Shown: positions 1 to 8,919 of the stretch, one piece after another
Position numbering within the stretch: position 1 is the first letter of the stretch
Layout: every line of letters starts with the position of its first letter
Source of the DNA: Rhodospirillaceae bacterium
Lineage (GTDB): Bacteria > Pseudomonadota > Alphaproteobacteria > UBA6615
Direction of reading: 5' to 3'
Length of the DNA stretch: 38,092 nt
Assembly: GCA_018667335.1 (NCBI GenBank)
Contig: JABIVD010000036.1
Span: 1 to 38,092 of the forward strand
Made by a program: the position numbers and the translations under genes
The notes under the pieces: generated by a model
Databases searched by the model: none
The model's input: the letters and a program-made list of their open reading frames with translations, nothing else
What the model was told of the DNA's origin: nothing

Positions 1-1083
1 AGCCATATCTCGGCCCTTTCCCTGATTGATGCGCTACCGGAGCAGGGCGTTCAACCGGTGGTCGGCCTGCATCAGACCGCCGGCCCGCTTGCGAAGCATC
101 TCAACCAGCGGGGTACGTCGTTTGAGGCTTTGCCGGCGAATGCCGTGGTGTCGGGTGGTGGTCTTGTTCGGGAGCCCTTGCGGATGCTCGCTGCCGGCAG
201 GACTCTGGCGCATATGCTTCGCGAAAATAATTGGACGGTCGTGCACACCAACGACGCGCGAATGCATCTGACCTGGGCGGTGGCTGCTCGCCTGTCCGGA
301 TCGGCCCATGTCTGGCACCAGCGCACCGTCAATCCTTCGCGCCGCCTCGGCCTCTATGCCCGGCTTCCTGCCCGGGTTCTTACCATTTCGGACTATTGCC
401 GTGCCGGATTGCCGCCGGGTATGGCGCGACGTGCGACGGTCGTCGACGAGCCGGTCGACCTGCCATCGACCGATGCTTCGGCGAAGACCACGCACAGGGA
501 GCGGCTCGCCGCTGAACTGTCAATTCCATCGACATCTATGATCATCGGTTTCGTCGGCAATATGGAAGAACAGAAACGACCTGGTCTGTTCCTCGATCTG
601 GCCGCCCGGCTGGTTGATACGGACAGCCATTTCGTGATGGTCGGTGACACTCGGCATTTTCTGAATGACAGCCGTAGGGCGGCTCTTGCGTCCGGACCAC
701 TGGCGAACCGGGTGCATTTCACCGGGCCGCGGTTCCCGATCTTGCCCTACATGGCCAGTTTCGATGTGCTCGTCGCGCCAGGTGTCCGCGAGGGCCTTGG
801 ACGGACCGTGATCGAGGCGATGCTGCTGTCCGTCGCCGTCGTTGCAGCTGACGATGGGGGGCACCGCGATATCGTGGAACATGGACGGACGGGGTATCTG
901 GCCCGTCCCGACGATGCCGACGACTTTTCCGAGAAGCTGCGTAGCCTGATCGAGGATCCCGCCGGGAGGACCGCGCTTGCGGGCGCCGGACGCGAGGCTG
1001 TGGCTGCCCGTTTCAGCGCTCGGCAACATGCCGAAACCATTGCAGGACTATATGCCGACCTTGCGCCTGACATTCGTCATTGA
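1..1083 (+). CDS. GT4-like glycosyltransferase, 5' end outside window
   Basis: The reading frame is open from base 1 with no stop, so the true start lies before the window; 360 residues are visible. The C-terminal half is the sugar-nucleotide-binding Rossmann domain of GT-B enzymes: IIGFVGNMEEQKRP (strand and loop after the linker), HFVMVGD, then the E-x7-E signature EGLGRTVIE encoded at about 790-816, followed by ADDGGHRDIVEHGRTGYLA. This layout is typical of glycosyltransferase family 4, retaining enzymes that add a sugar from a nucleotide donor to a growing glycan at the cytoplasmic membrane face. Donor and acceptor cannot be read from the sequence. The next glycosyltransferase starts inside this gene in another frame, so the two are probably co-transcribed. 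Confidence in the fold is high and in the substrate nil. Confidence 0.85.
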   Translation, partial: SHISALSLIDALPEQGVQPVVGLHQTAGPLAKHLNQRGTSFEALPANAVVSGGGLVREPLRMLAAGRTLAHMLRENNWTVVHTNDARMHLTWAVAARLSGSAHVWHQRTVNPSRRLGLYARLPARVLTISDYCRAGLPPGMARRATVVDEPVDLPSTDASAKTTHRERLAAELSIPSTSMIIGFVGNMEEQKRPGLFLDLAARLVDTDSHFVMVGDTRHFLNDSRRAALASGPLANRVHFTGPRFPILPYMASFDVLVAPGVREGLGRTVIEAMLLSVAVVAADDGGHRDIVEHGRTGYLARPDDADDFSEKLRSLIEDPAGRTALAGAGREAVAARFSARQHAETIAGLYADLAPDIRH

Positions 1084-2146
1084 AAGCCTCGGTGGCGGCG
1101 GCGCGCAACGCGTGCTGGCTCTTCTGACGACCGCGCTTGCGGATCTGGGGCAGGAGGTGTGTGTTGTCACCTATGCCGAAAGGGGGGCCGACCGGGTGAC
1201 GCTTGACCCCCGGGTCATGCGTCGCGCCGCAGATCTTGGCGGGGAGTCTGGAAATGTCTTCGGTGCCATTTCCATGAACATCCGGCGGATTTCTGGGCTG
1301 CGTGACCTGATTCGGGAGTCCCGGCCGGATGTTGTGATCGCCTTCGTCGGAACCACAAATATCCTGACGCTCCTTGCGTGTTCGGGCCTGCGTGTCCCGG
1401 TTGTGATTTCGGAGCGCAACGACCCGGCCCGCCAGTCTCTCGGTCGGGCATGGGATGTCCTGCGCCGGTTGCTTTATCGCCGGGCGGCGGTCGTGACAGC
1501 GAATGCGACGGCTGCGGTAACCGCCATGGCGCACTATGTGCCGGCTTCCAAACTGTCCGTCATTCCCAATCCGCTTGCGGTGCCGGTTGAAATCAACGCA
1601 CCGGACGCCGGCGACCCCTATGTACTGGCGGTTGGCCGCCTACACCCCCAGAAGGGCTTTGATGTCCTGTTGGAAGCCTTCGCGGTCTTTGTCCGCTCGC
1701 ACCCTGAATGGCGCATGGTGCTGCTCGGTGAAGGCCCCGAGCGCGACCGCCTGACCGTTCTGGCCGATGAACTGGGAATCGCGGAGCGAGTCAGCTTCGC
1801 GGGTTTCGTTGATCCGACGCCGTTCTATCGGGGGTGCTCGATGTTCGTACAACCCTCCCGGTTCGAGGGATCATCCAATGCGCTGCTTGAGGCGATGGGG
1901 CATGCCTGCCCGATCATCGTCACCGGTGTGCCCGACGCGATGCCGGATTTTGTGAGTGCCGGTGAGAATGCCCGGGTGGTGCCGACCGAGGACGCCCCGG
2001 CGTTGACCAGCGCCATGGGGGCGTTGGCGACGAACCCTGCGGTCGCGCAGGAACTGGGGGCATCCGCACATCAGGCGGTCGCGAAACTGTCGCCCGACCG
2101 GATCGCGGGTATGTGGCTGGATATCTTTAACGGCGTGGCGCGCTAG
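1052..2146 (+). CDS. GT4 family glycosyltransferase
   Basis: A 364-residue GT-B glycosyltransferase. The N-terminus LRLTFVIESLGGGGAQRVL is the classic acceptor-domain start of GT4 enzymes, with a glycine-rich loop. The donor domain has YVLAVGRLHPQKGFDVLLEA, then WRMVLLGEGPERD, and the E-x7-E motif in FEGSSNALLEAM (about 1864-1895). I chose ATG 1052 because the family motif begins at once and an AGGA-like element lies just upstream. The frame stays open to ATG 977 and ATG 1028, but that extension is read out of the previous gene and has no family similarity. The gene overlaps the preceding glycosyltransferase by 32 bases, implying translational coupling. It probably adds a sugar in surface-glycan assembly; the linkage is unknown. 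Confidence 0.88.
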   Translation: MPTLRLTFVIESLGGGGAQRVLALLTTALADLGQEVCVVTYAERGADRVTLDPRVMRRAADLGGESGNVFGAISMNIRRISGLRDLIRESRPDVVIAFVGTTNILTLLACSGLRVPVVISERNDPARQSLGRAWDVLRRLLYRRAAVVTANATAAVTAMAHYVPASKLSVIPNPLAVPVEINAPDAGDPYVLAVGRLHPQKGFDVLLEAFAVFVRSHPEWRMVLLGEGPERDRLTVLADELGIAERVSFAGFVDPTPFYRGCSMFVQPSRFEGSSNALLEAMGHACPIIVTGVPDAMPDFVSAGENARVVPTEDAPALTSAMGALATNPAVAQELGASAHQAVAKLSPDRIAGMWLDIFNGVAR

Positions 2147-2158
2147 CGCGCGGGGCGA

Positions 2159-3109
2159 TCAGGCGCTCGGGGACAGAATCACCGTTCGCAGGCCACCGGT
2201 TTCGCAGATCAGTTTTACGGCATCATCGGCGCTTATCGATTCGAAAAGCGTGCGGATGACGCCGTCCGAACGAATCTTTTCGACACCTTTGTAGCCGAAT
2301 GTCTCTACCACTTCCGTGCCGCGTTCCCACGACGATGCGGCGAGGCTGACTTCATAGCCAGCCGCGAACAGCCGTCGCAGCACCGGTTCGAAACTATGTT
2401 CGGCCGTGTAGCGTGACAGGTGTGTTTCGAAGATGATCCGGGGCCGCATCGTGCCGGCCTCCACGGCGTCAAGCAGGCCGCGGATCACTTCCACTTCGTG
2501 CCCCTCCACATCCATCCGCATGACGTCCGGCGGGCCGAATTCCTCGGCCAGCGCTGGCACCGTGTTGACCTCGACGGGAATGCTCTCCCCGGCAAGATGG
2601 ACCGCGCCGCTGCCAATGTCATGGAACGTGTTCAGGTTGCTTTGGGTCGAAAGATGGAACTCACGTTTGCCTTCTTCGTCGGAAATTGCACCCTCTCGCA
2701 CAACGACGTTCGAAATCGCGTTCTGCTCCAGGTTTCGCTGCAAGAGTGCGACATTGCCCGGGGAAGGCTCGATCGCGACCACCTGACCGGATGGGCCGAC
2801 GAGCTGGCTTTCCATGATCGCGTAATAGCCGATGTTTGCGCCGATATCGAAGATCCGCATGCCGGGTTCCACGATCCGCTCAAGCATCGCCTTATGCTCA
2901 AGCTCGCGCTCGCCGAACAGCATCAGGGTGCGTGAAATGCCGCGATCGTTAAGATCGACCCACAGCCGATAATCATACACGCGACACAAGGCGAATTGCC
3001 GGCCGGTCACCCGGTGAGCGGTGGTGCGCGCGAGCCCCAGGACCGCCTTGCAAAGCGCCGGGGCGCCGCGGTCCCGCAGGGTCTCAATCGCGCTGTTCAA
3101 TTTACCCAC
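2159..3109 (-). CDS. FkbM family SAM-dependent methyltransferase (copy 1)
   Basis: A 316-residue class I methyltransferase of the FkbM family, enzymes that usually O-methylate sugars or polyketides. The SAM-binding motif I is IFDIGANIGYYA, followed by VVAIEPSPGNVALLQRN (acidic ribose-binding residue E) and the family hallmark RMDVEGHEVEVIRG. The N-terminal ~75 residues carry no recognised domain. The start is GTG at 3109, overlapping the stop of the upstream FkbM gene by 8 bases (GTGGGTAA), so the pair is translationally coupled. It converges on the glycosyltransferase ending at 2146. In a glycan locus the likely substrate is a hydroxyl of a sugar residue, which would give a methylated, more hydrophobic surface glycan. 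That substrate is inference. Confidence 0.9.
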   Translation of the reverse strand: MGKLNSAIETLRDRGAPALCKAVLGLARTTAHRVTGRQFALCRVYDYRLWVDLNDRGISRTLMLFGERELEHKAMLERIVEPGMRIFDIGANIGYYAIMESQLVGPSGQVVAIEPSPGNVALLQRNLEQNAISNVVVREGAISDEEGKREFHLSTQSNLNTFHDIGSGAVHLAGESIPVEVNTVPALAEEFGPPDVMRMDVEGHEVEVIRGLLDAVEAGTMRPRIIFETHLSRYTAEHSFEPVLRRLFAAGYEVSLAASSWERGTEVVETFGYKGVEKIRSDGVIRTLFESISADDAVKLICETGGLRTVILSPSA

Positions 3110-3938
3110 TGGTGTGTTCCTTCGGTAGCATCAGGTATTCGGCCAGGCGATATGCCTGGACGGGTGTGCCGTCGATCTCAAGGCAGACATACCCCAGTTC
3201 ATCGATTTCATGCATCAGCTTATCGATGGATTCTCCGAGTAAGCCGAGCTCCGTCGGATGCACGCTGAGAAACAGGGTCGGTCGTTCGCGTCGCAATGTC
3301 TCTCGCGCACCGCGCAGGACTGCCAGTTCGGCGCCCTCGACGTCGATCTTGATGACCTGCGGGTGCAGATCTCGCGCCGCGCAGAATCCGTCGAGTGTGA
3401 CCTGCCGGCGGCGGACTTGCGCGTAGGCTTCCGGGTTTTTTTTCACGACCACGGAATTCTGGCCGGTGGCACCGGCCTGTTCGAAAAAATCGACCTCTCC
3501 TTCGACATCTCCGACCAGCGCGTCGATCACCTCGACGTTCCGAACGCCGTTGCGTGACAGGTGGAAGCGCAAGTATTCCAGATTGGCTTTTCCCGGCTCA
3601 AAGCAGAAGACCCGGCCGCCGGGCGCCACCATTTGGCTGACCGGCAGCGTGACAAGCCCGATATGGCCACCGACGTCGAGCACGCAATCTTTTCCCCGGC
3701 TGGCCTCAACGGTGGCAATGAAGCCGTTGTTATGGCCTTCGCCCCAGGCTGCGAAGTTGCTGAATGCGAAGTGGGAGTCGAGACGGAACGGCCCGAATGG
3801 CCCAATTTTCTGAGCGGCAGTCGATCGCGGCATCCGCGCCAGGATAAAGCGCGCCATGCGTCCGAGCATCAGCCAAGAGCGGTCGAAGCGCGCGAGGCGT
3901 CCGTGGCGGAGTTGACGCAGGGTTTCGAGGACCGGCAA
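3102..3938 (-). CDS. FkbM family SAM-dependent methyltransferase (copy 2)
   Basis: A 278-residue FkbM-family methyltransferase. Motif I reads CVLDVGGHIGLVTLPVS, followed by VFCFEPGKANLEYLRFHLSR and the hallmark VIKIDVEGAELAVLRGA; the C-terminus has LFLSVHPTEL as in other FkbM proteins. It diverges clearly from its downstream neighbour (GGHIG against GANIG), so the two are old paralogues or separately acquired enzymes, not a recent duplication. They overlap by 8 bases and probably act on different positions of the same glycan. Upstream lies a 164-base interval crowded with short hairpins (3951-4074) that separates it from the cytidylyltransferase gene. Sugar O-methylation is the likely role; the acceptor is unknown. 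Confidence 0.9.
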   Translation of the reverse strand: MPVLETLRQLRHGRLARFDRSWLMLGRMARFILARMPRSTAAQKIGPFGPFRLDSHFAFSNFAAWGEGHNNGFIATVEASRGKDCVLDVGGHIGLVTLPVSQMVAPGGRVFCFEPGKANLEYLRFHLSRNGVRNVEVIDALVGDVEGEVDFFEQAGATGQNSVVVKKNPEAYAQVRRRQVTLDGFCAARDLHPQVIKIDVEGAELAVLRGARETLRRERPTLFLSVHPTELGLLGESIDKLMHEIDELGYVCLEIDGTPVQAYRLAEYLMLPKEHTSG

Positions 3939-3950
3939 TGACTCGCTCCT

Positions 3951-4074
3951 GCCGGGAGACCCGGCTGCAGAGTAGATGAGTTTGTCGGCACGAGGTGCCG
4001 TGGCAGCCCGGCCGGGCGGGTCGCCGGGACCGGGTCCGTATAGCTGCTTTGCGGGGGGCTGACAATGATCCCCC
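3951..4074. repeat. cluster of five short inverted repeats between legF-like and fkbM genes
   Basis: Within the 164-base gap I can read GCCGGG-AGA-CCCGGC (3951-3965), CGGCAC-GAG-GTGCCG (3986-4000), the 12-base palindrome GCCCGGCCGGGC (4006-4017), GGACC-G-GGTCC (4027-4037) and a G-run/C-run pair (4053-4058 with 4070-4074). None is followed by a T-run on the minus strand, so they are not obvious intrinsic terminators. They could stabilise mRNA ends or attenuate read-through into the fkbM genes. Confidence 0.6.
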
Positions 4075-4102
4075 GGCCGTCGCGCGGGAGCGTCCGGAAC
4101 GT

Positions 4103-4828
4103 TCAGGCGGCGAGTTCGCGAACCTGCCGTCGGTACAGGAGTTCGGCAATCTCGAGGTCGAGTGGCTCGTCGATATTCACGACGGGCCGCTGCGTGACAA
4201 TCGCCGCGCAGCGATCCTCAAGAATACGTCCCTCATTCAGCAGCGTATTGCGGCGAACCGCGTAACACAGGCCGTTGCGGTGGTAGTAGGCCGGGATCAG
4301 GTGGCGGTTCGCGTAGCCGGCTCCATTCGGCAGGTAGTAGCCTAACTGGCCGGACTCTTCGCAGGTCAGGGTCTTGTGGGGTGTGTAGTGCCCCGGAGTC
4401 CTGCTGACGGTCGCTGCGGCCGCGTTGACGGGGTTGTCGAGGGCGGCGAGGCACTGCTCGATATCTTCGGTGCAACGCAAGGGGCTTGTGGGCTCCAGGA
4501 GAAGCCCGATGTCGTAGCGGGTTCCGTCATTTCGCTCGCAGGTCGTCCAGGCATGCTGCCAGGCGTCGACCGAGCTCGCGAGGTCGCCGGCCAGTTCGGC
4601 GGGGCGGCGGAATGGTGCGTCGAGCCCGTGCGCGACGGCTTCGGCGGCGATGCTCTCGTCGTCGGTGGAAATAACGGCACGGTCGATCCACGGCGCATTA
4701 CGGCACTGTTCAGCGACATGCGCCACCAGCGACAGGCCACCGACGGCGCGTAGATTCTTGCCCCGAATACCCTTGCTGCCGCCGCGTGCGGGCACGACCG
4801 CAAGGATGCTCTGTCCCTGCCAGGTCAT
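4103..4828 (-). CDS. acylneuraminate cytidylyltransferase family protein (CMP-nonulosonate synthetase, LegF/NeuA-like)
   Basis: A 241-residue nucleotidyltransferase that would activate a nonulosonic (sialic-acid-like) sugar with CTP to the CMP-sugar donor. The N-terminus has the family signature ILAVVPARGGSKGIRGKN (about residues 8-25), the CTP-binding loop. ISTDDESIAAEA and LLLEPTSPLR (the P-T-S-P-x-R motif) follow, and the C-terminal VVNIDEPLDLEIAELL matches the family's end. Its ATG overlaps the stop of the synthase gene upstream by 4 bases (4825-4828), so synthase and activator are made together. Presence of LegB-, LegC-, PtmE- and LegG-like genes nearby favours a legionaminic acid derivative over Neu5Ac. 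Pseudaminic or another nonulosonate cannot be excluded from this protein alone. Confidence 0.88.
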   Translation of the reverse strand: MTWQGQSILAVVPARGGSKGIRGKNLRAVGGLSLVAHVAEQCRNAPWIDRAVISTDDESIAAEAVAHGLDAPFRRPAELAGDLASSVDAWQHAWTTCERNDGTRYDIGLLLEPTSPLRCTEDIEQCLAALDNPVNAAAATVSRTPGHYTPHKTLTCEESGQLGYYLPNGAGYANRHLIPAYYHRNGLCYAVRRNTLLNEGRILEDRCAAIVTQRPVVNIDEPLDLEIAELLYRRQVRELAA

Positions 4829-5898
4829 TCAGCTACAACCCGTTCGCGAGGCGGTTCATGTTCATCGAAATCCTCTTCGCAGAACAGGCGGTCGGCCGGA
4901 ATGTCGCGGACCAGGTGGCGACCGACATAGGTCTCGGTCATGTCGGCGGGAATACCAGTCCCGGGCTTCTTGGGGACGATCATTTCAGCCGTCACCATGG
5001 TGCCGGCACGCAAGGCGTGCGCCGGCGCAAGGCTGCGTACAAACAGTTGCCGCGTTGGGGACAGTTCGCGGGCGATATGGTCCTTGTCGACGGCACCGGC
5101 ATCCATTTGGAACAGCGCGTCGCGGAAAGCGCTCACCTGGCTGAATTCGGGTACGGTGAGCGACGCGCATGTGTCAGGACCGAACATGCGCCGGTCCAGC
5201 GTGATGTGCAGCTCGAGGATGCTTCCGCCACGGGCCAGTGCCGCAAACGCCGGGAACGGGCTGCCTGAGTGATCGGACAGGCCGACCGGGCAGTCGAAGC
5301 GGGCACGCATCTCGTCCATTACGTTCAGTCCGACCTCGGCGAACGGAGTCGGGTATTTGCTGGTGCACTGCAGAAGCGCGAAGGCGTTATCTGTCGGGCG
5401 AATCTGTTGGACGATCGTGTCGATTTCCTGCCAGTCGCTAAGTCCGGTAGAGACAATAAAGGGGCGCTTGGTCTCCGCCATCGCGTCGATCAGGACCCGA
5501 GAGCTGGTCTCGCCGCTGGCAATCTTCCAGGCCGGCATGTCGAGTGCGGCGAGTAGCCGGATCGCTTCGGGTGAGAAGGCCGAACTCAGGAATATCAGGT
5601 CGCGTTCACGCGCGTGATCGCAGAGGCCGGCCCATTGCTGGGGGGTGAACTCCATGCGCTTCCAGTATGCGTAACGCGAGTCATCCTGGTGGCTGAAGTT
5701 GATGCGAAACTGATCGTCGCGCGTCGATTCCGCCTCCGCGATGTGGGTCTGAAACTTGACCGCATCCGCGCCGGCATCGGCGGCAGCGTCGATATAGCTG
5801 TGTGCAAGCCCGAGCGAGCCATCATGGGCCTGAGCGACCTCTGCGATGAGGAAGGCGGGCTCGCCCGCCCCTATGTTGCGTTTCGCAATGCTAATCAA
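4825..5898 (-). CDS. N-acetylneuraminate synthase family protein (nonulosonate synthase, LegI/NeuB-like, with SAF domain)
   Basis: A 357-residue NeuB-family synthase, which condenses phosphoenolpyruvate with a 6-carbon amino sugar to give a 9-carbon nonulosonic acid. The TIM-barrel part (about residues 1-265) shows FLIAEVAQAHDGS, DAVKFQTH, KIASGETSS, FALLQCTSKYPTP and GLSDHSG, all family landmarks. The C-terminal SAF (antifreeze-like) domain spans about 286-347 and includes FVRSLAPAHALRAG and MIVPKKPGTGI. The length is typical for the family. Its stop overlaps the start of the cytidylyltransferase by 4 bases. The hydrolysing epimerase that would supply its 2,4-diamino mannose-type substrate is encoded at 34997-36181. 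Legionaminate synthase is the best reading in context, while Neu5Ac synthase is an alternative. Confidence 0.9.
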   Translation of the reverse strand: MISIAKRNIGAGEPAFLIAEVAQAHDGSLGLAHSYIDAAADAGADAVKFQTHIAEAESTRDDQFRINFSHQDDSRYAYWKRMEFTPQQWAGLCDHARERDLIFLSSAFSPEAIRLLAALDMPAWKIASGETSSRVLIDAMAETKRPFIVSTGLSDWQEIDTIVQQIRPTDNAFALLQCTSKYPTPFAEVGLNVMDEMRARFDCPVGLSDHSGSPFPAFAALARGGSILELHITLDRRMFGPDTCASLTVPEFSQVSAFRDALFQMDAGAVDKDHIARELSPTRQLFVRSLAPAHALRAGTMVTAEMIVPKKPGTGIPADMTETYVGRHLVRDIPADRLFCEEDFDEHEPPRERVVAE

Positions 5899-5973
5899 GG
5901 GCTGAGTACCGGTCGTCGATTGAGGTCCCGGATTGTGCGCCCAGTATCGTTAACAGATCATTATCGGGGCGCT

Positions 5974-6007
5974 GCGCGCAGTCACTAGCCGCGCGCAGTC
6001 ACTAGAC
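5974..6007. repeat. 17-base tandem duplication at the end of cysNC
   Basis: Two copies of a 17-base unit (GCGCGCAGTCACTAG plus two bases) start at 5974 and 5991; only one base differs. The second copy contains the cysNC stop codon (6002-6004), so the stop region itself has been duplicated, giving TAGTGA on the minus strand in each unit. It looks like a slippage duplication in the short gap between cysNC and the upstream end of the synthase gene. Confidence 0.8.
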
Positions 6008-7918
6008 GGACTTTCGGAAATTCTCCGTTACATACTCGACCAGCTCGTCGAGGCATTCCTCGATGCCGCGCCCGCTCGTGTCGACGCTGATGTCGGGGTT
6101 GGTCGGCTCCTCATATGGAGCCGAGACGCCGGTGAATTCCTTGATGTCTCCGGCGCGGGCCCGCCTATACAGGCCTTTCGGGTCGCGCGCTTCGCATGTC
6201 GCGACATCGGCGTCGATGAAAACCTCGCGGAATGCGTCGCCCGCCGCTTGCCGGGCGCGATCGCGGTCTGCGCGATAGGGTGAGATGAAGGCCGTGATCA
6301 CGATTAATCCGGCATCTGCCAGCAGTGCGGCGACTTCGCCGACGCGACGGATATTCTCCGCGCGGTCTTCCGGCGAGAACCCCAGGTTTGCGTTCAAGCC
6401 GGTGCGCACATTATCGCCGTCCAGCACATATACCTGGTATCCCTTGTCGAACAGGCGTTGCTCCAGTGCCATTGCCAGGGTCGATTTCCCCGCGCCCGAT
6501 AGGCCTGTGAACCAGAGCACGCCCGGCTTGTGTCGATTGCGGGCGATTCGCCGCGCCGGATCGACGCGATGATCGACCTCCGTAAGGTTGGTGCCGCGCA
6601 CCGTGACCGCTTCGCGTTGATCGGGATAGTTGCCGAGCGATATGACGCCACCGCCGAGGGTTAGATGCTTGTCGACGACAATGATTCTCCCTGTGTGGGG
6701 AAGATTGTCGTGCTCGTCAAAGGCCACGAGCTGGCTTGTACGGATGACGACGTCGGCAATTTCATCGCGGGCAACACGCGCCGCGTCATGATCTGTCAGC
6801 GCATCGATGTCGATCACCCGTTCGATTTTCTCGACAACAGCATCGACGCGATTCGGACCGATTTTGAGCTCGCACGCAGTGCCAACTTCCAGCGGCGTGT
6901 CGGCCAGCCAGAAGAGCCGGGCATGGAACACGTCCGATTCGACTGGCGCGGCAATCTCATGGCTGGCGATTTCGCCGCGTTCGACGAAAATTTGTTCATC
7001 GAGCGTGATGCCGATGGATTCGCCGGCGCGCGCCACTATGGCGGACCCGTCCGTATTCCAGCTTTCGATGGATTCAACCCGCGCGGTGCGATTGCTGGGC
7101 GAGAAGACAAGTTCGTCGCCGACATTCAACGTACCGGATTCGACCCGTCCCGCCAGAATGCGGCGCTCATCGAACTTGTAGATGTCCTGGAGCGGCAGGC
7201 GCAGCGGTTGCTCGGCCGCGGAGGCCGGGTGTTCGAACTGCGGCAGGGCCTCGAGAATGGTTGGGCCTTCGTACCAATTCATGTTCTTCGACGCCGTCGC
7301 GACGTTGTCACCTTCGCGTGCCGAAATCGGAATGATATGGCGCGGCGTGATGCCGATGCCTTCAAGATATTGTCGATACTCGGTCTCGATGGTACGGAAC
7401 CGCGCCTCGTCATAATCGACAAGGTCCATCTTGTTCACGGCGATCGCGACTTCTCGTACGCCAAGTAACTGCAGCAGATACATATGATGGCGTGACTGGC
7501 GGCGGACCCCCTGGTCGGCGTCGATCATCAGCAGTGCGGCGTCGGCGTTCGAGGCGCCCGTCACCATGTTGCGAATGAACTCCCGATGGCCGGGTGCGTC
7601 GATCAGGACATATTCGCGCGCGTCATGTCGGAACCAGATCTGTGAGGTGTCAATGGTTATGCCCTGGTCGCGCTCGGCTTTCAGGCTGTCCATCAGGAAC
7701 GCCCACTCGAACGGCATCCCGCGGCGTCGGCACATTTCCTCGATGGCTTCGAGCTTGCCATCGGGCAACTGACCGGTGTCGTGGAACAGGCGGCCGACCA
7801 GTGTGGACTTCCCATGATCGACATGGCCGACGATGACCACGCGCATCTGTTGCTCGGGGGCTGGGCGGGCCTTTACAGCGATGCCGGCTGTCGGCTGCGT
7901 GTTGGGCGCGTTCGCCAT
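6002..7918 (-). CDS. cysNC: bifunctional sulfate adenylyltransferase subunit 1 / adenylylsulfate kinase (CysN-CysC fusion)
   Basis: A 638-residue fusion. Residues 1 to about 440 are the CysN GTPase, which drives APS formation from ATP and sulfate: P-loop [19 protein letters not shown] (switch I), DAPGHREF (G3) and NKMDL (G4). Residues from about 460 are APS kinase (CysC): the Walker A motif is GLSGAGKST, followed by [12 protein letters not shown] and [10 protein letters not shown]. Together with CysD the product is PAPS, the universal sulfuryl donor. The start ATG shares one base with the cysD stop (TAATG). The fusion has the same architecture as rhizobial NodQ, which supplies PAPS for glycan sulfation. 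No PAPS reductase, sulfite reductase or sulfotransferase lies in the window, so assimilation against glycan sulfation cannot be settled here, but the glycan-locus setting favours the second. Confidence 0.96.
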   Translation of the reverse strand: MANAPNTQPTAGIAVKARPAPEQQMRVVIVGHVDHGKSTLVGRLFHDTGQLPDGKLEAIEEMCRRRGMPFEWAFLMDSLKAERDQGITIDTSQIWFRHDAREYVLIDAPGHREFIRNMVTGASNADAALLMIDADQGVRRQSRHHMYLLQLLGVREVAIAVNKMDLVDYDEARFRTIETEYRQYLEGIGITPRHIIPISAREGDNVATASKNMNWYEGPTILEALPQFEHPASAAEQPLRLPLQDIYKFDERRILAGRVESGTLNVGDELVFSPSNRTARVESIESWNTDGSAIVARAGESIGITLDEQIFVERGEIASHEIAAPVESDVFHARLFWLADTPLEVGTACELKIGPNRVDAVVEKIERVIDIDALTDHDAARVARDEIADVVIRTSQLVAFDEHDNLPHTGRIIVVDKHLTLGGGVISLGNYPDQREAVTVRGTNLTEVDHRVDPARRIARNRHKPGVLWFTGLSGAGKSTLAMALEQRLFDKGYQVYVLDGDNVRTGLNANLGFSPEDRAENIRRVGEVAALLADAGLIVITAFISPYRADRDRARQAAGDAFREVFIDADVATCEARDPKGLYRRARAGDIKEFTGVSAPYEEPTNPDISVDTSGRGIEECLDELVEYVTENFRKSV

Positions 7919-8712
7919 TACATGTACCCCGAGGTGCGAAGGCGCTCGAATGAATCCTCGGCCTCATTGTCCATCAGGCGCCCGGCGCGCTCAGGCGACC
8001 GTGTGGTTTCGAGTTCCTCGATGATCTCGTCGATAGTCGCCGCATCGCTGTCGATCGGGGCGGTGATGTTCTTTTCTCCCAAGGAGCGGTAGCGCTTTCC
8101 GTCCTGCGAGAAGTACAGCGGATTGATCGGAATATTCTCGCGTTGGCTGTACCGCCAAATGTCGATTTCGGTCCAATGCAGCAACGGATGAATGCGCAGA
8201 TGGGCGTTTTCCGGCGTGTCGGTCGTGAACTGATCCCAGAATTCAGCAGGTTGATCGCGGAATTCCCAGGCGCCGTCCGTTGCCCGCGGGCTGAAAACGC
8301 GTTCTTTCGCGCGTGTCGCTTCTTCATCGCGACGAATGCCAACAAAAACTCCCTTATAGCCGCCGTCTTCGAGCAAGTTGGCCAGTCCGGCGCTTTTGCG
8401 GGCCGCCGAACGGGTCATCGGGGGCAAACTCGGGTCCATCTCGCTCTCGGGTGGGCAGTCGATCACGATCAGGTCGAGGTCCCACTCCTTCGTGTACTGG
8501 TCGCGATAAGCATAGACTTCGTCGAGTTCCATGCCGGTATCGAGCTGGACGACGGGGAACGGCACCTTTCCGAAGAAGGCCTTCCGCGCGAGCCAGAGTA
8601 CGACGTTGGAATCCTTGCCGACCGACCACAGCATGGCGAGCGGTCGGGCGCAGGCATAGGCCTCGCGGAGGATGTAGACGCTACGCGCTTCGAGTATGTC
8701 CAGGCGGTCCAT
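7918..8712 (-). CDS. cysD: sulfate adenylyltransferase subunit 2 (short form)
   Basis: The catalytic ATP pyrophosphatase subunit of sulfate adenylyltransferase, which makes APS with CysN. The PP-loop is [18 protein letters not shown], followed by [34 protein letters not shown] and [19 protein letters not shown], all conserved CysD landmarks. The C-terminus [16 protein letters not shown] and the final GYM are typical. At 264 residues it is about 35 shorter than E. coli CysD: between NPLY and RYRSLG only a few residues remain where the enterobacterial protein has a longer loop. I chose ATG 8712; a TTG at 8721 would add three residues. It is divergent from the dehydrogenase gene at 8997, sharing a 284-base intergenic region. 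Confidence 0.94.
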   Translation of the reverse strand: MDRLDILEARSVYILREAYACARPLAMLWSVGKDSNVVLWLARKAFFGKVPFPVVQLDTGMELDEVYAYRDQYTKEWDLDLIVIDCPPESEMDPSLPPMTRSAARKSAGLANLLEDGGYKGVFVGIRRDEEATRAKERVFSPRATDGAWEFRDQPAEFWDQFTTDTPENAHLRIHPLLHWTEIDIWRYSQRENIPINPLYFSQDGKRYRSLGEKNITAPIDSDAATIDEIIEELETTRSPERAGRLMDNEAEDSFERLRTSGYM

Positions 8713-8786
8713 TGCACACAAATTTCTTGTTGGTTGGGATAATTAACACGATACTTGTGGCGAACCAGATAGGTCAGTCCGCAAGG

Positions 8787-8833
8787 CAACGCAAGTGGGC
8801 CAGACAGAATTCTGCAGATTTTCTCTTGCGTTG
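8787..8833. promoter_or_regulatory. two concentric dyads in the cysD/UDP-sugar dehydrogenase divergent region
   Basis: A perfect 9-base inverted repeat, CAACGCAAG (8787-8795) and CTTGCGTTG (8825-8833), encloses a perfect 10-base palindrome CAGAATTCTG (8805-8814). Both share the same centre within half a base. No T-run follows on either side. The position midway between two divergent genes suggests an operator for a dimeric regulator or a cruciform-prone site. Which gene it would control is unknown. Confidence 0.6.
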
Positions 8834-8919
8834 AGGATTTCCGACCCTGTTGCGTCAATTTATGAGCCGATGCAAGTGGAATTGTCGCAAAATCCACCTG
8901 TCCGGGCGATCTATCGGAC

